Made by a program: the position numbers and the translations under genes
The notes under the pieces: generated by a model
Told to the model about the DNA's origin: nothing
Databases searched by the model: none
What the model saw: only the letters and a program-made list of their open reading frames with translations
NCBI GenBank assembly: GCA_011009095.1
Contig: VTPC01091305.1
Location: 1-64,000, forward strand
Source: Ignelater luminosus
Taxonomy: Eukaryota > Arthropoda > Insecta > Coleoptera > Elateridae
Length of the DNA stretch: 64,000 bases
Direction of reading: 5' to 3'
Shown: positions 35,680-47,601 of the stretch, in pieces
Numbering within the stretch: position 1 is the stretch's first letter
How the letters are laid out: the number at the start of each line of letters is the position of its first letter

Positions 35680-36420
35680 TACCGAAAGCTGTTACTAACC
35701 TTATTGAATGTCACATTAGGTCCTTTAAACAGACAATCGCACTACTCAATCAGAGAAAATCCAAATACATACTACTTGCCTGAGGCACTTTCAGTGAACA
35801 AAGGGTACCAACTGTTTGTACAAGAATATAAAATTTAAATTTCATACAAGGTTTTTCACTAATAAATTTAATTTAAAATTTGAGTTACCTAAAAGCGATA
35901 CATGCACCATATGCAATAGCTTAATGCAGAAAGTAGCATAAGCAGAAAATGAGGAATTAAGGCGCCAACTAGAAATCGAAAAGGAAATTCATCTTAGGAA
36001 GGCTGAAGCAGAAGGCAAAGCAGAGAAAAGCGATTGTAATATGTTTTGATTTTATGCAAAACCTGCCGTCACCGCATATCAGAGATAGCATGGCATTTTG
36101 AGCTCGACAGCTTTGGTACTACATACGTTTTTCGGATTCACAACATTCAAAATGATGATGCTTCCATGTACGTGTATCCAGAAACCGTAGGCAAAATGGG
36201 ACAAAATGAAGTCATTTTATTTCTTTTACATTACTTTAATAATATTGACATTACTTCACGTACAAGACTTCTCTCTCATAACAAAAGAGGAAAACGTTGA
36301 AACAGCAGAAATACCAGAGCATTGAAACACCATCATTAAGAATGCTCGAAGCAAGCCTTCTCCTTTCAATCTAGTTAAAGTAAAGCAAGAACAAATTTTT
36401 GATCATAAACAGACCACCGA
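35680..36420 (+). pseudogene. decayed ORF of an unnamed repeat family
   Basis: A plus-strand ORF remnant spread over two frames. Landmarks: RQSHYSIRENPNTYYLPEAL, then NKFNLKFELPKSDTCTICNS with a CxxC pair, then ELRRQLEIEKEIHLRKAEAE (a Glu/Lys helix). After three stops and a frame change comes TYVFRIHNIQNDDASMYVYP followed by ETVGKMGQNEVILFLLHYF. From memory this order of motifs is shared by a multi-copy family of uncharacterised arthropod and cnidarian proteins that I take to be repeat-borne. A helical tail (LVKVKQEQIFDHKQTTDKYF) follows near 36,370. I saw no inverted repeats at the edges. The function is unknown to me. Confidence 0.55.
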
Positions 36421-36429
36421 CAAATACTT

Positions 36430-36741
36430 TCTTCAAAGCAAATTTAGATAATTTCTTAATAAACGCTGATGTCGCAATAATTTAGACTAAAGTGTAGAAT
36501 ACAAATGTCAAACTAATAAACACATAGACAATTGAAAGGTTATCATGAGGGACAAGGCTATTAAGACAAATAAACTGTGAATCCAAACGTAGTTATCATC
36601 CTGTACAAGGTTGTAAAAAAATGACATCAGATTTTAGGAAGAAACGCTACTGGTTGTTTTAGTAGTAAGAGAACGTTAATAAACGATAGTTACGAAATTA
36701 CAGCATACAGGATATTTGGTTCACCGCCGTATATTCGAATT
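36430..36741. other. no gene recognised
   Basis: AT-rich spacer between the decayed ORF and the inverted-repeat hairpin; nothing identifiable. Confidence 0.4.
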
Positions 36742-37204
36742 CGTTGAATTGGACTATTAAAATGCATTGAATCTACATTAAATTACACTTGTTTGATTGA
36801 ATTATTAAATAGTGATGGTCCCCAGACATAATAACCTAAGGGCGGCAAATCTGGTGATCAAGCAGGCCATATTACCGGCCCGTTTAGCCCTAACCATCTA
36901 TTGAGAAAGTTGGCATTTAAAAAGTCTCTTACGGCTATCCGTTAGTAGGCAGGGCATCTATTGTTTTGAAAAATCATTTGTCGGATCTTATCTAGTGGTA
37001 CTTTATCCAAGATATCGTCCAACTTTTTAAATGCCAACTTTCCCAAAAGATGGAGAGGGCGAAACGGGCAGATAATATGGCCTGCTCGATCACCGTATTT
37101 GACACTCTCGGGTTATTATGTCTGGGGACCATCACAATTTAATAGTCCAATTAAACAAGTGTAATTCAATGTAGATTCAATGTTATAAATAGTCCAATTA
37201 AACG
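36742..37204. repeat. 460-bp inverted-repeat hairpin built of transposase sequence
   Basis: Left arm about 36742-36925 and right arm about 37022-37204 are reverse complements over roughly 183 bp with scattered mismatches (shared blocks such as GTCTGGGGACCATCAC and AAATGCCAACTTTC). The loop is about 96 bp. The left arm together with the loop encodes part of one transposase on the minus strand. The right arm is an inverted second copy of only its 3' part. A transcript through this locus would fold into a long hairpin. Confidence 0.88.
36790..37020 (-). pseudogene. DDE_3-type transposase fragment inside the hairpin
   Basis: Read on the minus strand from the loop into the left arm: LDDILDKVPLDKIRQMIFQN, a stop, IAVRDFLNANFLNRW, then a WPA-SPDLPPLGYYVWG motif where the third catalytic Asp has become Gly. 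This is the middle and C-terminal part of a DUF4817/DDE_3-type transposase. The inverted copy in the right arm (plus strand) reads WPARSPYLTLSGYYVWGP, with different substitutions at the same sites. Both copies are dead. Confidence 0.8.
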
Positions 37205-37995
37205 CTTGTAGAAAAATGTGGAGTTCAACGCAAACTGATAGAGACCTGCAACATGCAAGAATCACAAAATTTATGGTTGAAAATGCAAAAATCAACACCA
37301 CCAATGGTTATGAAGCTAAACCTACAACTAATAACGTGTTATCAAGAGTTTGCTTTTGTGCGGCCAAACGGTTCCTTTGTATACAAGTCGCCTGTTAGTC
37401 CTAAAAATCTACAGCTGGTTAAAAATGTGATATATCATTTTAAAGGGTAAAAACAAGGATGTTTTTAAAAATGTTTGAACATAATTACCCATTGGATTTT
37501 TCTCTTTTATAGCCTTATGAAATAAAAGTTAAATTATAGAGTCATAATTTTCTTAACTTTCTCCGGGTCTAATTTGTTTAATCACTTGTAGAAGTAGATG
37601 GAAATGACTAAAACCGATCGAGTAGTTATGAAAGATTACAAAATTATCATTACTTTCAAATTAAAAGTTTCTAGTAGTGCAGTGTTCACATTTAAATGGG
37701 GAAATACGTCCAAATGGGTGAAATTATGAAAAATGACAATATCTCAAAAACCGTGGCACTTTGTATAATAGTATATTAGGTTAGGTAAGTTCCAAACCAT
37801 GTCTTCTACCACCCCTTTTCTGGATATACGGAGGTGAACCAAACACCCTATATTTTCAATAGGTTCACCATCCACAACCGGTCAAAAATGCTAAGTTTAC
37901 TTTGGATGTCACGACCATATTCTTAAATACATTGTATTAATATTGGTATGCTTGCGATTGCAGTGGCACATGCCATGTTTTTTGAATATTTTATC
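37205..37995. other. no gene recognised
   Basis: AT-rich. Two short overlapping open frames near 37,216-37,450 lack known motifs. Around 37,780-37,880 lies decayed sequence that may be the 3' end of the transposase remnant that follows. Confidence 0.35.
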
Positions 37996-37999
37996 CACT

Positions 38000-38525
38000 A
38001 TCTAAAAAATATGCAGAAGCATCATTGTGCATAAACTACATCTGACATCTGACAGTGCATTTTGGAGAAACACAACCGCTGTTATTATCAATCTAGCAGG
38101 TAAGACGTACTGTCCGATTAGACCGTCATCAAGAATTCCAGCCTAGATGTTCACTGAGAATATATTCGATGTAACAATTCCAAAATTAATTAAATGAGAA
38201 GTTTGATCTGCATAAGCATAGACATTGTAAAAGTTATTAATGTCGTTTCTGATTAATGCAGTTTCATCAGTAAACCAAATATTACACAGACATTGAGAAA
38301 TATGAAAGATTACAGATGCAATAACTTATTGTGTAAAATATTCCATACCGTTGGATGATTGGCCTCACTTTCTTAGGTAGCAATTCTTTGATGAGATTTT
38401 AGGTTTTCTCAATTTTGCGAGTCAGTTGGCTTTGAATCTTCCTGTACGTAATTCTTGGATGATTGCGGAGTTTCAAAGATATTCTTCTGTTTGGTTGCTT
38501 ACCATCTCTTAATCCAACTTCCAGA
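38000..38525 (-). pseudogene. decayed DUF4817/DDE_3-type transposase
   Basis: Minus-strand remnant, read from high to low coordinates. It has a helix-turn-helix segment (NRRISLKLRNHPRITYRKIQ) and, after stops, the first catalytic region IWFTDETALIRN. Then come FYNVYAYADQTSHLINFGIV, a stop at the usual WAGI position, ILDDGLIGQYVLPARL and FLQNALSDV. The part carrying the second and third Asp is too decayed to follow with confidence. Several in-frame stops are present. The family is clear from the DETA and GLIG-YVLP motifs. Its 3' neighbour is another remnant of the same family in the same orientation. Confidence 0.75.
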
Positions 38526-38529
38526 TTTC

Positions 38530-39250
38530 TTGATTACCAGTTTAACAGATTAAATAGGCGACCAATGATCAGCTCATAATCTCAAAACGAATGGGCCTTA
38601 GCCAGAATTCATTAGATAGTTTTTGTCTGTCTTTGTCAAATTCGTTTGATATTTCTTTTCAGTTGCAACTAAAAAGTAAGCAATTTTTGGACGATGGTTA
38701 TATAAGTTTGCCACGAAAAATTCAATGTATCTACGCCTGACTTAATTCTATAGTTTATGGGAAGACAATTTCTTTGGTACTACGATTTGACCTGGAAAAA
38801 ATTGCAAAAAGAAAAAGCCTTCATTTAATTGGATAGGGTATATTACCAATGAAATACAAACCGCTATATATTTAAAAAAAAAACAACTAGTAACATCTTA
38901 AGATTGTCAGAATTTAGCGAAAGGGTTTCTTTTATTTTTATCTTTACTAACATGATGTTTTTAGTTATTTATTCAATAAATAATAACGTGGGAAATGATT
39001 TAGTTGAGGTAAAAATTTAGGAGGATGTTGTTTGTTGAAGTAATAGTGGGTCTAACTATGTCAATATTAATTATCTTTTTCATAATTAATCACATACGCT
39101 TCGACGAGAATTAAAAGCAACTAAAATATACAGTGCTTCCGTAAAGTAGTGCATAAATTCTTTAAAAATTCAGGAACGAACTTTTTGGAAAAACGCTCGA
39201 CTCCGACAATTTTTATTTTTAAATGTGCCTTTTTTTAAATAGAAAATATT
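38530..39250. other. no gene recognised
   Basis: AT-rich, with nothing identifiable except a few transposon-like words near the left edge. Confidence 0.35.
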
Positions 39251-39255
39251 TTTAC

Positions 39256-39700
39256 AGGGTGAGTCATGTAGGAGATATTTCGTCATCAAAATTTCTTTTT
39301 AATGGCATCCCCTATATTTTATTATGGAATTTAAAAGAGCACATTTTTCTACATACGGTATGGTAATTATGGGTATAGATCACATAAAAAAATTTTGACG
39401 AAAAACGACCTCAAAATTTCACAATATTAAATTTACTGGTAATGCAAAATTCAAAAGACAACTAAATTAAATGTTTAAATTGTGCACCGTTGGCAACCTG
39501 ACAGTAGACGACGAATAAATACTCTTTGAATATTGTCAATAACTTCAGCATTGAAATTTTTGACAGTGACTCTAGTATATCAAACACATCGTTGACTGGT
39601 AGCAACACATTACAAATACACTGCAGTTTAGCAAAATATTCTTGTTAAGTAATAATTAAGAAAACTCCGTTTTGATTGAAAGTGAAGTCAAATCGATACT
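39256..39700 (-). pseudogene. 3' end of a DUF4817/DDE_3-type transposon
   Basis: A terminal-type motif ACAGGGTGAG at 39254-39263 is followed, on the minus strand near 39,490-39,560, by EVIDNIQRVFIRRLLSGCQR. This matches the C-terminal helix of the same transposase family (compare the RNAVNEFERRL-type helix of the remnant near 22 kb). No catalytic motif remains. This is probably only the right-hand part of an old copy. Confidence 0.55.
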
Positions 39701-39704
39701 ATGA

Positions 39705-40648
39705 GTCACTGCCTACTATCTAGAAATCTAGATAAGATATACCATACGGTTTTTATAGGATGTGCAAGTATAAACAACGAGCTTAACAATTTGTGACATC
39801 TAAGACTATTCTTAGGATTAATGTGCATTTAAAAACATTATTTAATAATAACCAATTTTCAAAGCTTGTGCAATTGTTATATTTGCAGAACGATCATTAT
39901 GTATACATTCAAATACAAAAAATTAATAAAAATTAAAGAAGCGGAAAATAACTTTTAATGAACGCATTGCAGTAAGCTACACAAACTTCATATCAAAGTA
40001 ACTAACATACTCTTAATTGTTAATTAAATTTTACACCTGCAACTATAAAATTAAAATTAGTCATCCTTTTGCAAATGCATTTCTAGGATGTTCAAAGTAT
40101 ACGAGTGTTAATTGCATTACAAATTAAAATTACATTTAACAGTTTTCATATTCGGAATTCAGCAATTTAAAGTTAGCAATTTCAATGAAAATGCATATTT
40201 CTCGAGACAGTTTTCTTTGAAATCATGACGTAAATTAGCACTTTACAGATACCATTACAGGTGAATAAACTTTTTTTTCGCTAATTCTCATCTTTTATTT
40301 CCTGTTATATTTATTTAGATGTATAAGAAGAGGTGTTACAAAATTAGGCGCAGTAAACAAACAAACAAAATTGGCATAAGCAATAGTTAGTAGAAATGAT
40401 TTTTGACACGTATTTCAGAATATATGTAAAATCTAAACTGTATTATGGTCGCTATGTTGAAAAGAATGGCCAGATAGGTTGCTGATAGAAAAACTAAAAC
40501 AATCGGGAAATATCAAAAATTAACTAGAAGACGCAAGAGAGATGGGATAAAGAACAAACAATAGTAATAAAATAACAAATGGCGCTTTACAACAAGATGC
40601 AGCAGAAAATAAAAATGGTAGATATAGTTTACGCTACAGCAATCAAAA
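39705..40648. other. no gene recognised
   Basis: AT-rich sequence with no supported feature. Confidence 0.4.
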
Positions 40649-40651
40649 ATA

Positions 40652-42070
40652 CAGGGTGTATTAGAAAGGTCTTGCATAAACTATACAGCACTGTTCCTTG
40701 GTCTATGCAGTATAGGAATTCGTTTCATGTTAAAAAAACGATCAATATGGCAACAGTGGCATGGTTTTTTAAAGCGTTGGTACAGGGAATCGGGTCGCCT
40801 CTTTCTAAGTAAACTCGATTCCGGGTTTTTGAAAATTTATTTAGAACAACTAAAAGTGCATTATTATTGGTTACAAAACATTGAAAATTGATTTTAGAAC
40901 TAAATAATAATAGAAGCAGAAACACACGTTTTAACGGGATTTAAAAGATTTCCTTCAATTTTAACACATTTTGTAGCCCTGATTGGTAATTGATTAACCG
41001 CCATTGCAATGATATTCGCAGCGTCGTTGATTCAAGCTTGAAGATTTTCAAGATTTAGTGCTAATGTCTGGTAAACAATTTCCTGAAGGTGTCCGCATAA
41101 AAAATAATCCAAAGCACTAAAGTCGGAGGACCTGGGGGTCATAGTACTGGTCCACCATGACCATCAAGCGAAAATCGTCCAGTAGGTCTGTAAGGGATTT
41201 TTTAAGAAATTACATGTTTCAGCATACAGTTGGTTTGGGAGAATTTGAGAACCAATCCGTCTTTCCCCAAGAATTCCTGCGCCAACCTTAAAAATAAAAC
41301 TTTGTTGATGATAGTGCTCGAATAATGCGTGATGGTTTTATTTCATCAGTCCAAAGAATGTATGAAATAAAATTAGGATAATTTTGATGATGATTTAATA
41401 TTCATTCGTAAAATTGAACTCTTCGATTATTATCTTCAGGCAGACGTCCTTGTATACTAGTAATATGATAAGCATATATGCCTTCTTTTTGGAGAATCCT
41501 GCTAACAGTTCCATGATATAGACCTACACCTCGTGTGCTTCTTCCGTGATTGTTTTCAATTGTTTGAATAACAGCATCTTTTGTTTCAGGTATTCTAACT
41601 GTTCGTGCTCTACCCCAATCAAAAGATGAAGTAGGTGATAAACTACCTATTGCTCTCAATCTACAATTCATAATCAAAGGATTTGAATTTTTATTAAATA
41701 ACGTAATGTTATAATAAATAGCATTTGTATTCTTACTAAAACTTGAATAAGCACACACACTGTTACATCACTGTGTTATCAGTTGTGCAGAATTGCAGAT
41801 TACAAAAATTATTGAGTTGCAAAAAAGCAGGTTTTTCACATTTTTAGTAAACAGTAAAAAAAGTCATTAGTTCGTTGTTAAAAGAGACTTTGAAAAGTGA
41901 ATACTTTAAGTACTAAATTTCTTGGCAAATAGTATTCCTTAATATACAAATTTAACAATTGCTGTCTGAACGACTAGACGTCAAAGAAAGTTTTAATAGC
42001 GGATTTACGTTTTTAATTTACAAGGGAGAATTTCTGTATACTTTGTGTAAGACCTTTTTGATACACCCTA
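40652..42070 (-). mobile_element. decayed DUF4817-type transposon with 36-bp ends
   Basis: Inverted ends at 40653-40688 and 42034-42069 match over 36 bp with five differences; both begin AGGGTGTAT and end TATACAG. The interior holds a minus-strand transposase remnant. TA precedes the left end, but no clean duplication is seen on the right. At about 1.4 kb this looks like a full-length but old copy. The next element starts about 40 bp downstream. Confidence 0.8.
40930..41740 (-). pseudogene. transposase remnant of the 40.65-42.07 kb element
   Basis: From high to low coordinates: RARTVRIPETKDAVIQTIEN, GLYHGTVSRILQKEGIYAYH and NNRRVQFYE (helix-turn-helix and linker). After a stop near 41,402 come NHHQNYPNFISYILWTDEIK, carrying the first catalytic Asp, and GKDGL. 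The second Asp is lost in a decayed stretch. Near 41,000-41,130 SSDFSALDYFLCGHLQEIVY carries the third-Asp region, and INDAANIIAMAVNQLP is the C-terminal helix. Multiple stops and frame changes are present. It belongs to the same broad family as the neighbouring remnants. Confidence 0.8.
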
Positions 42071-42108
42071 CACTTTACAGGTATTCCATTTTTGCTATTC
42101 AGAATATA

Positions 42109-43472
42109 CAGGGTGTAACGAAAATGGTGAATTGACTATATGCAGGCGGCTTCTGCAACTACAAATAAGGAAAAAAGTTTAGATAAACATATGTCCTAAA
42201 GTAGTTCGTTACTGAGTTATAGTTACTTGAGGTTTCTCAATTTCTTATTTAAAAAGATAACAGAAAACGGAGCTGTTAAATTGAAATGTAATAAATGTTC
42301 AAGATGACCTCCATGGACAGCAATACGCATCTGAGCTCGTCAGATCATAGACTTCCTCACGCGTTCAAGAATTTCTGGTTCCTGTTCCGAGTTTGCTGGC
42401 ATCCGTCTTCTACTCTCTGTCGAAGATCCTCAATATCTTGAACTGGATTAGAATGCACCATAGGTTTAAATGTCTCTATAAGTAATAATCGAGAGGATCT
42501 AGATGGGGAGAACGTGCGGGCCACGCTACAGGTCTAGCATGGCCAATTCATCTTTTAGGATATACTGCATTTAAAGATTTGCATGCTATGCATGAACCAA
42601 ATGCGTCCTCTAACATCTAATGGAATAACTTCAAGAAAATCTAGTAGGTCATTTTTTAAAGGATGCCGATAATTCTGGCCAGAAAGTCGTCCGGGTAGTA
42701 CAAAAGACCAACCAAGAAGTCGTTGATAATTCTTGCTTATACATTAATTGAAAACTGCTTTTGATGCCTGGACTGGGGGTTTCTTTTTGCCACCAATGTA
42801 AATTGTGGAAATGGCTATACCAGCTTTTGTAAAACCAGCTTCGTCTATAAAGAGCACAGATGGCAAAAACAGATGATCGAAGGGGCATGTTTCTAATAAC
42901 CACGTACGAAAGAAACTTGTCGTGGTGAGGAGTCGTTCTCATTAAGTCCCTGCACTCTTTGCAGGTGGTACGGAAAAAGTTGATAGGTACTTGAAACCCG
43001 CAGCACAGTCATATGGTCCACATCTTCTTTGAGTACTTTTACCTGCATTTTCATCGACAAACGTTCTTGTAGTTTGTGGTCTGCCGCAGTCTCGAACAGT
43101 CGTTTTAAAAGATCCTGTTTCCCTCAATCTAATATGAAGCCTATCAAACATTTTTCCGTTTGGTAAAGGTCGGTTTGGTAAATGCTTTGCGTAAGATCTT
43201 TTTGCTTCCGCCCTATTACAATGCACCAAACCATACATCAAATGCACGTCGGATATCTCTTTGAATAAATGATTTGCTATTTTTGTACAATAAATTAGAA
43301 AACAGTACTAATAACTTAAATGACTTAATCAAGTTACGACTGAAAACAAGAAGCACTTACGTTATGATAGTCTGATTTCAATTCAATAGCTCCGTTTTCT
43401 GTTATCTTTTTGAATAAAAAATTGAAAAACCTGAAGTAGCTGTAACTCAGTAACGAATCACTTTACGACATG
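42109..43472 (-). mobile_element. decayed DUF4817-type transposon with ~100-bp inverted repeats
   Basis: The left side (42183-42285) and right side (43374-43472) are inverted copies over about 100 bp (blocks such as GCTCCGTTTTCTGTTATCTT and CTCAGTAACGAA). The left end extends about 75 bp further out to ACAGGGTGTAACG at 42109. The right end lacks that outer part and joins directly to another motif, ACAGGATGTTTT, so its terminus was lost or replaced. Confidence 0.85.
42300..43285 (-). pseudogene. transposase remnant of the 42.1-43.5 kb element
   Basis: The N-terminal DUF4817 helix-turn-helix is well preserved: EISDVHLMYGLVHCNRAEAK, then KHLPNRPLPNGKMFDRLHIR and LRETGSF. An ATA stands where a start codon would be expected. 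After a change of frame near 42,940 the catalytic core appears: SVLFIDEAGFTKAGI (first Asp) and SGQNYRHPL. In the second-Asp region the sequence reads IWFMHSMQ instead of the expected HDGAP-like motif. Near 42,490-42,550 the third-Asp region is recognisable but shifted. It is inactive through frameshifts and loss of catalytic residues. Confidence 0.82.
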
Positions 43473-43519
43473 TTTATACAGGATGTTTTAGAAATGAGTG
43501 CAAGCATTTAACAGAGACG

Positions 43520-44320
43520 CATTTCTTGACAGAAATAAAGCCTATTTTACTCTATAACTTGTTTACCTAAAATGTACCATTTCCAACATACAGGGTGTCA
43601 GAGTTTTACTTAAAATATTTTGCTTTCTCGATATTTCAAGAACGGAGTCAGATATGAGAATGAAATCTCCTATATGTTTCCTCTAAGGTGTCTACTATTT
43701 TAGGTAGCTTTTTGCTTGAAAGGGGACATTGGGGAGGTGCCTAACCCATTACCTTAAAGAAATTGTTACGCCACTGAAAAATTAAACTAATTTTTATTTT
43801 TGGAATTAACGATCAACTTGACTAACAAATCCCTCTTGCTTTTTTCCGTAGAATGCGTCATTTTGAAGTAAAACTTAATTTATTCCAAACTTCTTAAGTT
43901 TAACGGCGTATGATAAAGTCATTTGTCATCTCATGAACAGGCTATTATTATTCGCATTGCATTCCTCCACAGAAACTAAACCTATTTTCTCCTATAGCTT
44001 TTTTCTCTAACGTGCACCGTTTCTCAACATATAGGGTGTTGAGATTTCTTGCTTTTGAGGAACCTTTTACACCCTGTATCTCGAGAACGACACACTTTAG
44101 GGAAAAGAGTTATAGGGCAAAACGGGCTTAATTTTTGTCGAGTAATGTAAGTTGCTTTTGAAAAAACGTATGACCTTACTATATTCCGTTGACTTTAAGA
44201 GATTTTGAAAAATCCAATTTTACTAGAAAATGATGCATAATTCCGAAAATAGAAAAATCGTTTGATGATGAAAACATAAAAGACAAAACTACCTAGAATA
44301 GTAGGCATCAAATAGTAACA
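43520..44320. repeat. diverged direct and inverted repeat block
   Basis: Two diverged direct copies (about 43,522-43,690 and 43,960-44,120) share GACAGAAA-TAAACCTATTTT, CTATA-CTT, TGTACCATTTC-like and CAACATA(C/T)AGGGTGT segments. Separately, TGTCTACTATTTTAGGTAG (near 43,690-43,708) reappears inverted as CTACCTAGAATAGTAGGCA (near 44,291-44,310). No coding sequence is seen. This looks like overlapping non-autonomous transposon copies. Confidence 0.6.
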
Positions 44321-44329
44321 AGCATGTTT

Positions 44330-47300
44330 GTTTTAAACGATAAATTAATTGCAATGGATTATTCCTCTATTAAAGTTGTTGATGCAACTACAGTATCGTT
44401 TAAATCAGCGAAGAAAAAAAATAATTTATTTATACTAATAACATACCTTGTATCTCACAAAACATGGAACATTAAAAAGACTTGTGCGAGATTTTCCAAT
44501 GAATCTAAGAGTTCCTAAATATTTTAGCATAAAAAAAGAATGTATTTGAAGCTAGTGTCGCGTACAGCAATCAGTCATTCCTTTTAATTGGTTCTATCTT
44601 TGCTTGATGTGACATTTAATTACTCAGGCGGAAAAGCATGTATTTATTCTTTTACACAATTAAAACTAGAAGTTTACATTTTTTTTTTAGTAATCTTTGA
44701 GTGGCAACTATCTTCATTTAAGTCGAAAAGCAGGTGTATACTGTAAACTTCAGCAATCCGCAAAGTTACCTTTAAGCTGTCTTTACCTTTCGCTTTTAAT
44801 TTCGAAATATAAATTAAATATCAATAAAAGTCAAAATCAAGAGCAAAAAAGGCTATAACCACGCTTCAAATATATCATTTTCTTATGGTACTGCTTAATC
44901 TTGAAATGAAAATCTCATTTCAAGAATTAAAACATTACAGCACATTGTTGCAGGTGTATACGTTGCAAGTATCGAGTGTCACAAAAAATATAAAACAGTA
45001 TACGAAAGAATTTGCTAGTAAGCACCAAGGCAAAAAAGAAAATGCACTTAATTTAATTAAAAACAATCTTGTTTACATTTTTAGTATAAAATTGAACTAG
45101 TTTTACTGGTAAAAAAATTGTAAATTTGCACATTCTTTGTGGGTTCAATTTATTTGTTGTGCTGTGTTGTTGTGGTATTTAATTTGTGTATATCAGCTAG
45201 TTGATCATGTAGGAAAAGAGTTGACTCTTAGTACAAATTTTGTATTCATTATTGGCATTACCAAGTCTTTATAATTTCGCAATTGAAGAGAGGATAATCA
45301 TCTCTTCTCAAACAGCTGCCTGAGGCACTGGCCTTGAGCACTAAAATTTGGCGAGGGCGGGCGCGATAGCAAATATCAAGTTTTTGTAGTTCAAGGGAAA
45401 CTCCAATGTCTTGTTGGGGCTCTGAGGGGGATCCCTCCTTTGTCTGATTGCGGACGCTTCTATATAACAGTTAAGATATCGCTGCTTATGTTCCGTTTTT
45501 CATGAGACACATGACAAAGCTATATATACTCTAATGGTTCGTGTTTTTATTACAAAGTGAAAAATACAAGTGAACTAGGGAAAACCTGTTAGAAACTATT
45601 ACAAAAACAAGATTATTATTATTATTTTTTAACAAATTATTTAACATTTCTGTAAAGAACAAATTAATGAAATACAAGATCTTATATTGGAAACATAACC
45701 TTAAAATGAATATATGTGCTACTTTAATATTTTTTTATATTTCATCGTACTGTGAGATTTTACTCTGATGCTGCTTTTGAGCTCTAAAATATGTTGGCAG
45801 CCTTTCCCTAGATACATAATTATATTTCTCTACATTTACCAATTTAAAAAACAAGAAAGCGATTAAGAGCATTAGCTTAGAGTCATTTCATGTGCCTTCA
45901 ACACATTTAGTAATTAGTTTAATTAGTCTTCATTAAACAAAAGGTGTATATAGAGTTTGAAATAATAGACAACTTAAATTCTAATAGTCCTTCAATTTTA
46001 TGTACGTGGTTCTACTATAGAAACCTACTACGCAGAACTTTAAAGCTCTGACTGAAGTTACAAACTAATAAAATTTTAAACTAGTCCAGAAGAAGTTACC
46101 ACAACAAAAAATGGGTTTATGTAGAAATCTGATTTTTCTGGAATAATAGGAATAATATCCTCCATCCAACTTTCTTTACGAAATGTAGCATTCGTCTCTA
46201 ACTGTGCATTTGGTATTGCTCTTGCTTTTTCTTTTGGTCTGGTTTTTTTCTATAAAGTTCTTCTACCCTGTTTTGCCTTTTAATTTTAATTTTAATTTGA
46301 GAAATCTACTTCTTTACCATTTTTAACAACTTGATTGACATGATAATGTTTATTTTTGAACTTCTTGTTATTCAACGTTATTAAGCAACATCTTAATTCT
46401 CCATTATTTCCTAGTAACAGATCTATTTTTAAATACATTGCTTTTGTAAAGAAGCAGTAATCACGCTGACGCACAGTCATCACGGATAAAAGTGCTGTTA
46501 AAACTGCTACCTTTGCGTTTACGGAAATTGACGTTTTCTGTCTATCGTCCAGGAAATTTCGACCGACAGGGAGCTTGCTCTTGAACATAAGCATTCGCGC
46601 AGTCATACAAAATTACTAAACACTACCAGCTACTACTATTAGTAATTAGAAATGGGATTATATCGAGTTATAACACTGACTGACGTCTTGAAATTTATGC
46701 ATATTTCATAACTTCAAAATCATGTATTTTCTCGACACACAGAATTAACGACAACAATTAAATATTGTAGATATTTCAAAATAATATTTTGTCGCCTTAG
46801 ATATAAATATAAGCAAATGTAGTGGTAAAAACAGTACATTTTTGTCTAAAAAAATTTAACTAGATTAAATGTGTTTATTATAAGCTGGTATACAAGTTGC
46901 TCGCAGCACAAGAACGCCTAGTCAAAAGGGCAGCATTTGTCTAGTCGAAGGGGTGGTATTTTTGATGTCCGAGGAGAACTTTCCTCATGAGAGCTCGCGG
47001 AAAACATAAGGGGTAGTTTTTTAAGGTTTGCACAAAGGCAGTTCATATACACACGGCGCCGGCGGTCCCGTTTGTGTAATAAATTCCCTGACACATAATT
47101 ACAGCTTAATTAACATTATCAAAGCTGAGAATCTCCACTTCCAGAATTGCAAGAATGGTTGCAGTGGAAAATACGTTCTGTTTGTTATAAGAAACCTCAT
47201 AAACCTTTACCCACTTAAGAAATTCATACTGCTGTTATCGTACATGCACGTAGCTAGTTACCGACCGCATATAAGGTTACTTGCAAAAACAACACAGTGA

Positions 47301-47598
47301 GCATTTTCAAAGTTCTCAAGAAACTCCCGCGTGGTTACTTTCCATATATTACATTACCATTATGTATGTAGTAGTATGTATGAAATCCCACAAGAATTCT
47401 TGCAGATGCACCTGCCTTCTGATATCTTAATCCTGAAATACGCCAAAGTAGTGTTTTAATAGTGTCGGAAAAAGTGTGTGGCACACGAGTCATCGGACGC
47501 AACAATTTTTCGATCGTAAATACATAATATAAATGTGTTTTCACAATTATAGATAGTGTAATACAATATTTGATCTCGAATCCTTATCCAGCTGGAAC
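44330..47598. other. no gene recognised
   Basis: Mostly AT-rich. GC-richer patches occur near 45,340-45,440 and 46,900-47,060. A 104-codon minus-strand frame (46292-46606; VNAKVAVLTALLSVMTVRQR) has no family I know. Confidence 0.35.
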
Positions 47599-47601
47599 TT
47601 A

